DNA from: Strigamia acuminata
Lineage: Eukaryota; Arthropoda; Chilopoda; Geophilomorpha; Linotaeniidae
DNA: 64,000 nt
Direction: 5' to 3'
Assembly: GCA_949358305.1 (NCBI GenBank)
Contig: OX442314.1
Span: 26,521,118 to 26,585,117, forward strand
This document shows positions 55,111 to 64,000 of this stretch, one piece after another. Both the position numbers and the translations under genes were made by a program. The notes under the pieces were generated by a model. The model saw only the letters and a list, made by a program, of their open reading frames with translations, was not told the origin of the DNA and ran no database searches. Position 1 is the first letter of the stretch. Every line of letters begins with the position of its first letter.

Positions 55111-55238
55111 AGTCCAGAACGATCTTAAAACGTCACCGACCAATAGTATCGTTGGACCCTACCGGTAGTGGTATTGTCATTTGACTGTTTGACATGTGGA
55201 ATTTTGATTTTAAAATTATGTTTTGTTTATTAGTTAAT

Positions 55239-55540
55239 CATGGGTTTGGGCAAAAAGAAAAGCCAGAGAGAATGAACGCAGAAAGCGAAAAGCGTTGGAT
55301 GCTAAATTCGAATGTCCGTTTTTAATCAACTGTGTAAATGGAGTCTTCAATTGTAAAATGAAGTTTCAAGTAGACACACATCAGCACAGGTTTTCCTTAT
55401 ACTGTAGTTCTTTTCCTATTTGTTCCAGATATTTAGTTTCACATTTTGGTGCAAAAATGAAATTGAATTTTTCAGAAATCCTACGTCATATCAATTACAC
55501 AGTTCTGCTTGTAGAATATGAATCTAAATTGCCGCGCTAA
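55239..55540 (+). pseudogene. Possible remnant of a small zinc-ribbon gene (ELOF1-like)
   Basis: ATGGGTTTGGGCAAAAAG opens a short frame, stopped after 11 codons. A second frame then reads RRKRKALDAKFECPF and continues 81 codons from the Met at 55295. The basic start followed by F-x-CPF and later Cys residues recalls transcription elongation factor ELOF1/Elf1, but the Cys pairs are incomplete and the frames are broken. Weak assignment; it may be chance. Confidence 0.2.
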
Positions 55541-56200
55541 CATTTCTTGTTGAAATTGACTTGTGTTGACGCAATTATAAATTTCGCAAAAAGATTTGAG
55601 AGAATTTTCTCCACGCAAAGATGAAACACCTGTCTAGAATACATACGCCAGTTTTTTCTTTTTGCCGAATTTTGCAAATACAAATACAAATAATACCGGT
55701 AATAAAAATAAATAATAATAGTTAATACGAAAATTACTCTAGCAATACAATACAAATTTTACACGCAAAAAAATCAATTTTTACACTCAAAAAATCAATT
55801 TTTACGCATAAAAAGTCAATCGACTACGGACACCAGACACCTGACAGTTAGTCCGAAATAGTCAGGGGCCAGTTTTCTCAACGACATAAAAACTGTACGT
55901 GTTGTATTATCTTACACAATGCGTTGTCACGATTAATCCGGTTGTTAACAAATAATCGGGCAAAGTTATTCGCGCAATGGGTCCAGATCCGTGGGACATC
56001 TTTATAATGGCTGCCGTTCAATTCGGATGTCAGGCAATTAGAAATCCGGGCTCGCTGGTAGACAACACTATTTTATATTTACAAGATCCGGCCTACTTAT
56101 GGTTAAAGTAAAAAGAAATGTAAACAAACTCAGACTTCAACTTCAGGTTGGGGTAGAGAATTATCACTGAACATCATGGCACGTCTCCGAAACGTTACCA
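55541..56200. other. Intergenic stretch right of H2A
   Basis: AT-rich, with a triplicated TCAATTTTTACRC-type motif at about 55770-55820. No coding frame recognised. Confidence 0.5.
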
Positions 56201-56207
56201 ATAAAAT

Positions 56208-56217
56208 GTATATATAA
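56208..56217 (+). promoter_or_regulatory. TATA box of the ORF at 56253
   Basis: GTATATATAAAG, with a CCAAT at about 56198-56202, lies 36-45 bases before the ATG. A strong TATA context with a very short leader. Confidence 0.5.
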
Positions 56218-56252
56218 AGGAAGACCTCCATAAACCAATCAAACCGACAATC

Positions 56253-56457
56253 ATGAAATTCGTCTTGGACGTACCGAGTTTCCAAGACGTTTTACTCGCC
56301 GAGACTGCAGTTTCACTTTGGAAAAATCACTTTGATTTCCATCTTGATTGGGAGTTTAATTGCCGCTGCACGAATCGCTGGATCAAACTAGAAGACGATG
56401 TTCGTAAACAAGTGGATTCCTTGCCCATTCAACACCACTTAAAACCCATGTTACGCA
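56253..56457 (+). pseudogene. Small unrecognised gene cut by an LTR insertion
   Basis: 68 codons from ATG to the LTR boundary: MKFVLDVPSFQDVLLAETAV at the start, then WKNHFDFHLDWEF and SLPIQHHLKPML. No family was recognised. The frame ends only because the LTR begins at 56458; the apparent stop is ATG TGA, where TGA is part of the LTR terminus TGTGACG. The remainder should lie right of the far LTR of element 4, outside the window. The good TATA box suggests a real gene before insertion. Confidence 0.5.
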
Positions 56458-58046
56458 TGTGACGATTACCTTCTGGAGATAGCAATTGCTAAACTAAAGT
56501 GTGAACTATCCGTGTGAAAATGTAAAATATGCAAACCTGATGTTTTCTCAAAACATATAGCATTTATTCCGGTTTGAACCTTATATAAATACTATGCCTA
56601 CAAGTGGCTAAAATGACGAGAAGTTAAACTATACAGTTATTTGGCAAAAGCCCTGAAATAATATCATTTGAAGGCTTCAGTCATGCAATAAGAATTTGTA
56701 ACGGTCTTATTGCTGTGACGTAAAAGATGTCATCTATGAATGGCTTTGGCTTCTAAATGGTCCGGGGTTTGGTTCTAAAAGGCGTGTAAATGGTTAGGCT
56801 GGGTGGGTTATATCCGAGAGGTGCGGTTGACTTTTCTGTATCGTCACACACATCGCATCGCAGATAATTGTTGTAATCAATAATTACCGCGAGATGTAAC
56901 AATGTGAGAATAAATAGTCATATTAATTCTATGGAATTAATCATGATATTTTAGAGTCACAAACTTAACTTAAACTGTGAAAATAAGTAAAATATATTAA
57001 AATAGCGCCGAGCTATTTTTTGCCCCGAGTGCAATCAACATCTAAGTTAGACTTAAATGTTCCGTCAAACCAATAACGAATTGAATCGAAATATCTCGCA
57101 GGAAAGGTTATCCATCGCCGGGAAATTACTCCACTCGGTCCTGGCTGGCGGGAGAGTAACCGGGAAATGACTCCGCGTCGATCACTCTGATAATGCGTCT
57201 GTGAAATATAAATACTCCACTCTAGATTCTACATTACCAATGCGTCTGTGAATTTTACTCCACTCTAGATTCTGCACTCTACAACGGAATGTTGGCATGA
57301 AGCTGGAGGGAGTGCGTCTGTGGGTTGTACCCCACTCTAGATACTACACTTAAATGTGTCTGTGAATTACTCACTCTAGTTACAACATTTCTACAACGGA
57401 ATGTTGGCATGAAGAGGCGGGAAGTGTGTCTGTGAGTCTTCTACCCACTCTAGATACTTACACTAAATACAAAGTATTTCTACAACGGATTGTCGGAACG
57501 CAGAGAAGTATAGTATGTGCTCAAGTAATATCAGTATCAAACAAAAACAGAACAAGAGCGAGCTATATCCGTTTTGCAGGGGGATATATACTCGGTGAGG
57601 AGAATAGCTGTTCAGTGATCCAATGGGATCACTGGGCAGTCAAATCCATCCAATCCCAGATCATAGGAAGTGGATACTCAGGACATAGTCTTCTACTAGG
57701 TCCAAAACAGGAACTGGATACGCAGGACACATTTTGGATTAAGTCCTTTTGACTATAATCCAAAAGGAGTCCAACTCACAGTGGGTGATGAAGGGTGACT
57801 TCACCAGGTGTAGAGTTTGCACATAATTCAATAGAATTATGTGACAAATAAATCAACTAGCATTTAAACATCCAAAAGTATTTAAAAGTGTCTAAAGTCG
57901 CAGTGGAATAAAATATAAATAGTAATTTATATTTTATTCACTCAAAAATTGTCGAAATTTGAAATTGCCGCTAAAACGTATCAGCGCCATCTATTGGTGA
58001 AATAATCGTCCTATACTAACAAGTGTATGACAGTGTAACCGTCACA
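56458..58046 (-). repeat. 3' LTR of element 4 (1589 bp)
   Basis: The ends are inverted repeats, TGTGACGATTAC (56458) and GTAACCGTCACA (to 58046), with 11 of 12 bases pairing. A purine run, AAGGGGGA on the minus strand (58049-58056), abuts the right end, as expected of a polypurine tract before a 3' LTR. Between 57186 and 57460 the words GCGTCTGTGA and CCACTCTAGAT alternate four times with variable inserts, including CAACGGAATGTTGGCATGAA. Confidence 0.75.
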
Positions 58047-58056
58047 AGTCCCCCTT

Positions 58057-58704
58057 AAATATATGTTAATACCTGTATTAACATACTATTTATTCCGGAT
58101 ATCTTGAGGATCAAGACCACACTGTCATCTATGGAACTGGAGTTGTAATCCTTGGTAAGTAAAAACCTTTATTTTATATCTTAATAGTATAAATAAAGAG
58201 TATTTCTTAATCAAATGCTTCAAAAAATATTTATTAGGGTTATAAAACTTCTAATTATCAATAATAACTTCCATCTCTCTTTACAGGTGGACTTACAACT
58301 GTATCAAGAAAAGGCGATAACTTAAACTAACATCAAACTCTTGTATCAAACAAATGATTAATAAAATTTAACAATTATTTTCACAAACCTAACTTCTCAC
58401 TGGAAATATAATGATTTGCAAAATAACACTTTACACGTTAAAATTCAAGTATTAAAATTAGTATTCATTTAAACAAACTCACATTGACTCGTAATCAAAC
58501 TTTAACAGAATTGTTAATTTAAATATTAAAGATCTTTGAATTATTCACAAAAAAATGGCATAAAATACACCTGAACCTGACTAAATCTTTGTTTCATCTC
58601 GGGTCAAGAAATGGAGATGGAGGAAATGGACTCGTTACTTCTGGTCTTGCCTTAAAAGGGAAGATATCGGGAAAGTAACGGATCCCGACATCGTTGACGC
58701 TTTT
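58057..58704. other. Untranslated 3' region of element 4
   Basis: AT-rich interval between the third ORF and the polypurine tract. No open frame of note. Confidence 0.5.
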
Positions 58705-60360
58705 CTAGTCCAATTCTTCATCCTCAATAAATCCTTCCATGGATGTGACAACTTCCGAGACGGCTGCGGGTGGAGAATTAAGTTGAATAGCTACCAATTC
58801 CGGTACTACATCTGGCTCAACGTCATGGATCAGTGGATTTAGGAGCATTCTGTGTTGTTCCTCGGTGAATACTTCCAGGGGATCAGGCCCTCCTAACGGA
58901 ATGGTGTTAGCGCTGGTTGGCTCGGAGAAAACCAAGTGATGGTCGGGTAAGCCAGAGTGCCATCCCTCACGAATCAACGGGTGTGCTGCTGCTGAGACCT
59001 GTTGCAAAATCTTACACCAAATAAAAGAGCGAGTTTGAAAAGATTCCGGCCGGGATGGATGAAAAATCCATTGGATCACGGCCAGTGGCACGCTCAAATC
59101 TGGAATTCGGTCGTTTGAAATCGACACACTAATACGCTTAGCTGCTTCCAATAAAATTGGGAAATAATGTTCCACTTCTGCCTTCGTTTGTTCCGTGAGT
59201 GACATGTCTGGTCTCGGCATATATGGGTGGACCAGTAAAATAACAGGTTCAGCGGCGTTGTTTACTTCGGGGAGCGGAATAGTCGCTACGATCATGTTGT
59301 TAGCCGAAGTTCCCTCTGGAGAAGCGGCGGCTTGTGGACCAGAATCGGCTGCAACCGGCGGAGAATCAGACGCAGTAACTGACGTTGGTTCGTTCGTTGG
59401 GAGTTTTTCCGCCGAGACAACCGGAGTTCCATCAATCGCAGGGGTGGGAGTTTCCGGCTCGCGTTGTGGCTCCGTAAATCCTCCTCGTGGAGTCGAGGTG
59501 CTGGACATTTGCGCCGGGTCTACATAAATAGCCTGCTCCGGACCCTGGTGGATGAGGCCACATTCGCGACACATCGCCCAATTGCGTGCTGTCGGCGTAC
59601 TTAGCCCCTTGACGATAAATGGAAGAATTTCTTCATTCCACATGCTGGATATGGCAACGCGTTTACCACCGTGACAGTTCACGCAGACTACGGCGTGAAT
59701 GCCGGATAACAAGGACGACAACCATCCGCATCCTGCGCACAATGGGCAGAACATCAGTTTCGACTTTGGCATGATGTTAGTCCCCAAGGCGGCAGCTTCC
59801 ATATCTCGAAATACGTGTTCTCTTCGCTGCTTCCGGTAACTTGGCAAATTTAGCTCCGATATCGAACGAGCTTGCGATGTTGGGCGGGTCAGCGCTTCGG
59901 ATGAAGATGCCAACGTGGACTTGGTGGGTCCTTTGGACTTGCCGGTTTTGCCTCGACTAGCGGTATCGCGAGGATTTCGTGGTCGGGCAAACTGCCTGCT
60001 GGTGGTCTGAGGTGGAGCTTCTTCAACCGATTCTTCTTCTTGTGAGAAGTCATCTTGGCGCCGTCTCCTCGAGGCAGAACGGGAGTATTGTGACGAGTCG
60101 TCAGAAAAATCCCAATTCGGCGCATCATAGGTTACGACACGCTGACTAGCTTGACGGCCTCTGGAAGGACGCGAGTCGGTCGGGCTAACACCCATGGCGG
60201 TCCTAATTCGTGGCGGTACGAGATCCGGGTTATCACGGGCCCAGTTGGCGACGAGCTCGGGGTCAGAGGAGGGATTAACAAAGCGATAATCCGTCTCTTC
60301 CGACTCTTCTGGATCCCAATGCACGTACTGTCGCTTGCTAGCACGACCTCGGCGACTCAT
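58705..60360 (-). CDS. Third ORF downstream of pol, element 4
   Basis: 551 aa, unrecognised. The N-terminal 190 residues are basic and Ser/Arg-rich (SRRGRASKRQY, SASRRRRQDD). A Cys-rich middle follows at about 203-275: CPLCAGCGW, VVCVNCHGG, and CRECGLIH, which could be a zinc-binding domain. The Pro/Thr/Ala-rich linker leads to a folded-looking end (HPYMPRPDMSLTEQTKAEVE ... WIFHPSRPESF). There is no signal peptide, membrane span or fusion-like segment, so it is not env. Position suggests expression from a spliced mRNA. The frame is intact over 1.65 kb, which argues for selection. Confidence 0.7.
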   Translation of the reverse strand: MSRRGRASKRQYVHWDPEESEETDYRFVNPSSDPELVANWARDNPDLVPPRIRTAMGVSPTDSRPSRGRQASQRVVTYDAPNWDFSDDSSQYSRSASRRRRQDDFSQEEESVEEAPPQTTSRQFARPRNPRDTASRGKTGKSKGPTKSTLASSSEALTRPTSQARSISELNLPSYRKQRREHVFRDMEAAALGTNIMPKSKLMFCPLCAGCGWLSSLLSGIHAVVCVNCHGGKRVAISSMWNEEILPFIVKGLSTPTARNWAMCRECGLIHQGPEQAIYVDPAQMSSTSTPRGGFTEPQREPETPTPAIDGTPVVSAEKLPTNEPTSVTASDSPPVAADSGPQAAASPEGTSANNMIVATIPLPEVNNAAEPVILLVHPYMPRPDMSLTEQTKAEVEHYFPILLEAAKRISVSISNDRIPDLSVPLAVIQWIFHPSRPESFQTRSFIWCKILQQVSAAAHPLIREGWHSGLPDHHLVFSEPTSANTIPLGGPDPLEVFTEEQHRMLLNPLIHDVEPDVVPELVAIQLNSPPAAVSEVVTSMEGFIEDEELD

Positions 60361-61673
60361 TGCATCTTCAAGAAAATATAAATTTTATTTGAGAACATGA
60401 ATCAACCGTCGGAAATTAATTTAATTTCAAATTAAATTAATTGTCGACCAACAACTGGATTAATTTCATAATTAATTCTTAAGTTCCCTTGTTAGCGTGT
60501 TTCCTCCATTTTGTCGAATAATTATTAAGATTAATAATTATTCTCGATTTGGCATATAATTTCATTTTATCGTTTAAAACAATATCGCTGATAAAATATT
60601 CAAATTAGTGTTTATTTAATGAAATAAACCTAATTTTTTGTATCTACGCGACATAATAACTAAAAAACATATAAAAATATTAAAAAAAATATTTTTGTAA
60701 GTGTTTTTTAGCATCCGACAATAGTCATTTTACATGGTTTTAATTGTACGAATAATTCCACAATTCGTCCGAGTAAATAATTTACTACCGACATCTGGTG
60801 GCGTTTGCCCCTATCATACACGTGACTTGTTAACACATGTCTGCTCACCAATTTCCAAGGAACTTAAGAGATATTTTATCTTTCATAAAATAAACACTTA
60901 CTAACTAGGTGTAGTCCTAGAAGGGTATACTTGGCTAGTTTAATGTCTAGCTTCACGTATTTGCGAGGACTGCTCGGTTCCGGCGACGTTGGCCGATAAA
61001 GACGTTGTGCGGCCCGTGCGAATTCTAAGTCCGCCGTAATGAACGCTTAACCAAAATAAATGTTGTCAATTAATGTCAAAATATTATAAATTTTGACAAA
61101 ATATTGCTTAAATATTTACCGGGAATTCACTTAGTGAGTTCGTGAAAGGCTTACTCGCGATTTGTCCACGAGATGGTTTCGATAATCAGCGTCGTGTCGA
61201 TAATTTCTGAATTTGAACTGATATTCGTCAAATGAAAAAATCAGTAAAATAAACGATAAGTGTTCAAAATCATCTAGATTTTAACTCACTAAATTTCAGC
61301 GAAAATCCGTTAAAGCGTCGAAGAGTCGAGAATAATCCTTGATTTCAGTCCAGTACAAAACTTGGCGAACAAGTGAGTGATAATCTCAAACCAGGGGTTA
61401 AGGGGAGTTTCGAGGAGTAATTTGATTGGTTTGTAATTACTCATCTCGAAGTTTCTATTAACCCAAAGGGGGAAACACAGTTTCAAGTAAATGTTTACAC
61501 GTAGATTAATTTGAATACAATCAGCTTGTGTAAAAAATAACTCAAACATTTGTTAAATTTTATCCACATTGGTGAAAATGTTTTTTTAATTAATAAAATT
61601 TAACAATCCTTCGTGAATATGATTGGAAATATTTATTTTTTTTAAAATAAAATATTTTCAATATATTGTGTCT
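60361..61673. other. Spacer between pol and third ORF of element 4
   Basis: 1.3 kb of AT-rich sequence. It may hold the splice acceptor for the third ORF (TTTTCTTGAAG about 10 nt before its ATG on the minus strand). No convincing coding frame. Confidence 0.5.
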
Positions 61674-64000
61674 TTAACCCAACTTGACTTGTTTTAGACA
61701 ATTTACGAGTTGTACAAAATCGGTCACGTATTTTGTGTTCGGCTTGGGTCTACGTTTAGACTGTCGAACGGGAGATGGAAATCTTTTCCTCTTTTTAGAC
61801 GGATTTTGAGGAGTTTCGTCCTCTTTAGAAGAAATCTGAGAAGTTTCCTCCTCTTTCTCTTCAACTAAATCCTCTGTTTCCATGGACACAGGTTCATTTA
61901 TTAATTCTGAAGAATTAATAACCTGACCTGCCATCCAATCTGGAGTCGGGTGTGACTCGTTGGTACCGACTTTCTGATCTAATGTCCATTCCTCAATCGG
62001 GTAACTTGGGATATAAGGCATTAAATCCTGTATGTTGATCGCTTTTGCTTTCGTGTTATCGGAAAGCTTACGTAGTGTGTAGGAACCTCCGCCGAGAACA
62101 GCCGTAATTTCCCAAGGTCCATCACGTTTCTCAGCGAATCCTGCCGAAATCCCTTTATCTTTATTTGATAAAATATGTGTGGCTTTCCACACGAGATCTC
62201 CTTTGGCAAATTGACAAATATAATATTTGTCTTTATGTAGTCGATCATGCTTTTCGTAATTCGATTGAATTTTCCGATGCATTTCGCTGTGTGCACGTCT
62301 AATTACGTCTAAAATACTATAGACATAAGCTTCGGGATTCTCTTTGTCGAATTTGATGGCGTGTTTAGTAATACGCGGGTCAAATGGCAAAGGAACGATT
62401 CTTCCCGTATTAAGAATCATCGGAGAACAATTTGTTGCCTCGGACTTAGCGGTGCGCATCGCAAAGGCAAAAGAATTTAAATATTTTGGCCAGTGGGAGT
62501 GAATGTCCGAGTATAAAGCTAACATCATTTTTAAAGTCCTGTTAGCCCGCTCTGTAATATTAGCGGCAGCATGATATGGACTAATGTGAGCAATATCTAC
62601 GTGATTCTTTCGACAGAAATCATTAAATATTGTCGACACGAATTGTTTGCCGTTGTCAGAGATTATCTTTTTTGGATATCCCCAACGGTGGAAAACTTCG
62701 CTCATTTTATTAACGATGCATTCACTTGATGCAGTCGCTAGTGGGAAGACTTCAATCCATTTTGTACAATTATCAATGATTACTAAAATCCATTTTAATT
62801 GTGAACGACCGGCTGGTTTTGGTCCCATCAGGTCAATGCTTACTGTCTCCCACGGGTTGGTCATGTTGTGGGGTGTATAGCTTGCCCGATGCTTTTGGTG
62901 TTGACTAGGTTTGTATTGTTGGCAATGAGTGCAACTGCGAACGTAGTTTCGAGTGTCTTTGCTCATTCTAGGCCAGAAATACATCTGTTTTGCTCTATCT
63001 AGGGTTTTGCTCATGCCAGCGTGTCCTGTAAGTGGATGGCCATGGCATGCGAATAATGCACGTCTCACAAGCGAGCGTGGAATTACCGCCTTAAACCCGT
63101 TGCCAGAGTCGTTTAACTCTTCCTCATCGGTCGGAGCAAAATAAATTAGCATAACACCTTTATTTTCTTCCGGTTCGTCGAGAGTGTAGCCACGAATCGC
63201 GTTTAACCAATGTTTATCCGTGACACGATTTTTTAATTTTTCGTCTCCTTTTAGGTAAACAAGGATTTTACTACATGCTGGATCTTTAAGCTGCGCTTCG
63301 ATAATTTCGTCTCGCGTCGGCGGAACTATTTTTAGGATATCTGTTAGCGCAGTGTGTACATTTTCGTGATTACAATTGTGGACATCTATATGTCTGCAAT
63401 TTTCTCTTGTACATCCTTCTTCCTCCCCCTTTTCTCCAGAATCATGAAATCTAACTGGATTATATGATTCTGAGAAAAAGTCTAAACTAAGGCCAACATT
63501 TGTAAGAAAATGTTTGCGCTCAGTTTCCGTCACTTGTAAAGATGCACACCTGTTTCCATTCCAAGTTGGATAGAAATGGGTGATCTCCTCTGGCTCGATA
63601 TAATCATAATCCGGAGTGTCTAGTGCAGATAGTGGAGCGCGTGATAACGCGTCCGCTACTTGGTTCATTGCGCCGCGTCTAAAAATAATTTTAAACGCGC
63701 CACATTGTATTTTGACGGCCCAACGACCAAACCTTCCGGATGGTTCCGGCGTACTCATCAACCAGCTAAGGGCTTTAGCATCGGACTCGAGAGTGAAAGT
63801 CGTGTATTCAATATATGGGCGAAATCTTTCGATTGCCCATACAACAGCCAAACACTCCAATTCCGGCGTAGAATACCTTACTTCGGCCCCGTGTAACACT
63901 CGACTGGCGTACGCGACTGCTTTCGGGACCATTATTAATTTCTGTTTCTTTTCACAGAATAATTCTACGTCTTGACAGAGTACTGCACCTAAGCCTGAAT
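61674..64000 (-). CDS. Pol fragment: RNase H and integrase, element 4
   Basis: The frame is open to the right edge; the first visible residues (SGLGAVLCQ) are RNase H just after its catalytic Asp, so the ATG at 63932 is not the true start. Then come RYSTPELECLAVVWAIERF, the integrase zinc finger (HGHPLTGHAG ... CTHCQQYKP), and the DDE core (SIDLMGPKP, ISDNGKQF, ANITERANRT). A basic, Ser/Glu-rich C terminus (SKKRKRFPSPVRQSKRRPK) may contact chromatin. It resembles element 1 in layout but is clearly a different family member. Confidence 0.9.
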   Translation of the reverse strand, partial: SGLGAVLCQDVELFCEKKQKLIMVPKAVAYASRVLHGAEVRYSTPELECLAVVWAIERFRPYIEYTTFTLESDAKALSWLMSTPEPSGRFGRWAVKIQCGAFKIIFRRGAMNQVADALSRAPLSALDTPDYDYIEPEEITHFYPTWNGNRCASLQVTETERKHFLTNVGLSLDFFSESYNPVRFHDSGEKGEEEGCTRENCRHIDVHNCNHENVHTALTDILKIVPPTRDEIIEAQLKDPACSKILVYLKGDEKLKNRVTDKHWLNAIRGYTLDEPEENKGVMLIYFAPTDEEELNDSGNGFKAVIPRSLVRRALFACHGHPLTGHAGMSKTLDRAKQMYFWPRMSKDTRNYVRSCTHCQQYKPSQHQKHRASYTPHNMTNPWETVSIDLMGPKPAGRSQLKWILVIIDNCTKWIEVFPLATASSECIVNKMSEVFHRWGYPKKIISDNGKQFVSTIFNDFCRKNHVDIAHISPYHAAANITERANRTLKMMLALYSDIHSHWPKYLNSFAFAMRTAKSEATNCSPMILNTGRIVPLPFDPRITKHAIKFDKENPEAYVYSILDVIRRAHSEMHRKIQSNYEKHDRLHKDKYYICQFAKGDLVWKATHILSNKDKGISAGFAEKRDGPWEITAVLGGGSYTLRKLSDNTKAKAINIQDLMPYIPSYPIEEWTLDQKVGTNESHPTPDWMAGQVINSSELINEPVSMETEDLVEEKEEETSQISSKEDETPQNPSKKRKRFPSPVRQSKRRPKPNTKYVTDFVQLVNCLKQVKLG

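Larger units (their letters stand above)
56458..64000 (-). mobile_element. Ty3/Gypsy LTR retrotransposon 4, partial at right edge
   Basis: On the minus strand: pol (RNase H to integrase) from the window edge to 61674, a third ORF at 60360-58705, a polypurine tract and the 3' LTR. Same layout as element 1, with pol followed by an extra ORF. RT, protease, gag and the 5' LTR are outside the window. Confidence 0.85.

Noticed and set aside
58705-60360. Envelope gene interpretation of the third ORF
   Set aside because: No signal peptide, transmembrane anchor or cleavage site; the composition is basic and Cys-rich like a nucleic-acid-binding protein.
61310-61549. 79-aa ORF upstream of pol spacer
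   Set aside because: No recognisable features, AT-rich spacer of element 4; likely chance.

Overview
The window is eukaryotic and almost certainly from an arthropod, probably an insect. The evidence is three tandem divergent ionotropic-receptor (IR) genes with many short introns, a replication-type histone H2A gene, and a dense load of Ty3/Gypsy LTR elements, Jockey/CR1-like non-LTR elements, Tc1-like remnants and MITEs. No prokaryotic gene organisation, tRNA, rRNA or CRISPR array was seen. The species cannot be named from the sequence.

Layout. 1-9659: a Ty3/Gypsy element on the minus strand (ORF3, pol, gag, tRNA-Pro-type primer site, 5' LTR) that runs off the left edge and has landed inside exon 6 of IR gene A. 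9660-12700: the 3' two thirds of IR gene A, with a second copy of the same LTR in an intron. 12838-13555: shared spacer, short (AAT)n and a truncated non-LTR copy. 13779-25395: IR gene B, a complete 13-exon model of about 636 aa. Its intron 2 holds a truncated Ty3/Gypsy copy, a fold-back element, a dead Tc1-like transposase and a TTAA-flanked MITE. 25506-30362: an apparently full-length non-LTR element on the minus strand with ORF1, a middle ORF and ORF2. 30362-30516: the same shared spacer again. 30517-35076: a perfect (AAT)1520 array. 35140-38235: a near-identical 5'-truncated non-LTR copy and a third related fragment. 38240-41780: a TIR-bounded element, a Tc1-like pseudogene and two short tandem repeats. 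41990-48362: IR gene C, with a changed 3' end. 48730-54108: a complete Ty3/Gypsy element with identical 254-bp LTRs and one intact gag-pol frame. 54557-55110: histone H2A with its 3' stem-loop. 56208-56457: a small ORF behind a good TATA box, cut by the 1589-bp LTR of another Ty3/Gypsy element that runs off the right edge.

How it fits together. The host content is a tandem IR array whose unit (upstream module, gene, microsatellite spacer) has been duplicated, plus one H2A gene. The rest is nested mobile DNA, mostly in introns and spacers, but it disrupts the coding sequence of IR A and the ORF at 56253. The least expected signals are: a set of hairpins with different self-complementary stems around one constant loop in the LTR of the first element; a hydrophobic middle ORF joined to both neighbours by overlapping stop/start codons in the non-LTR element; third ORFs downstream of pol in two Ty3 elements; a textbook -1 frameshift site; and an approximately 100-fold expansion of one microsatellite between paralogous spacers.
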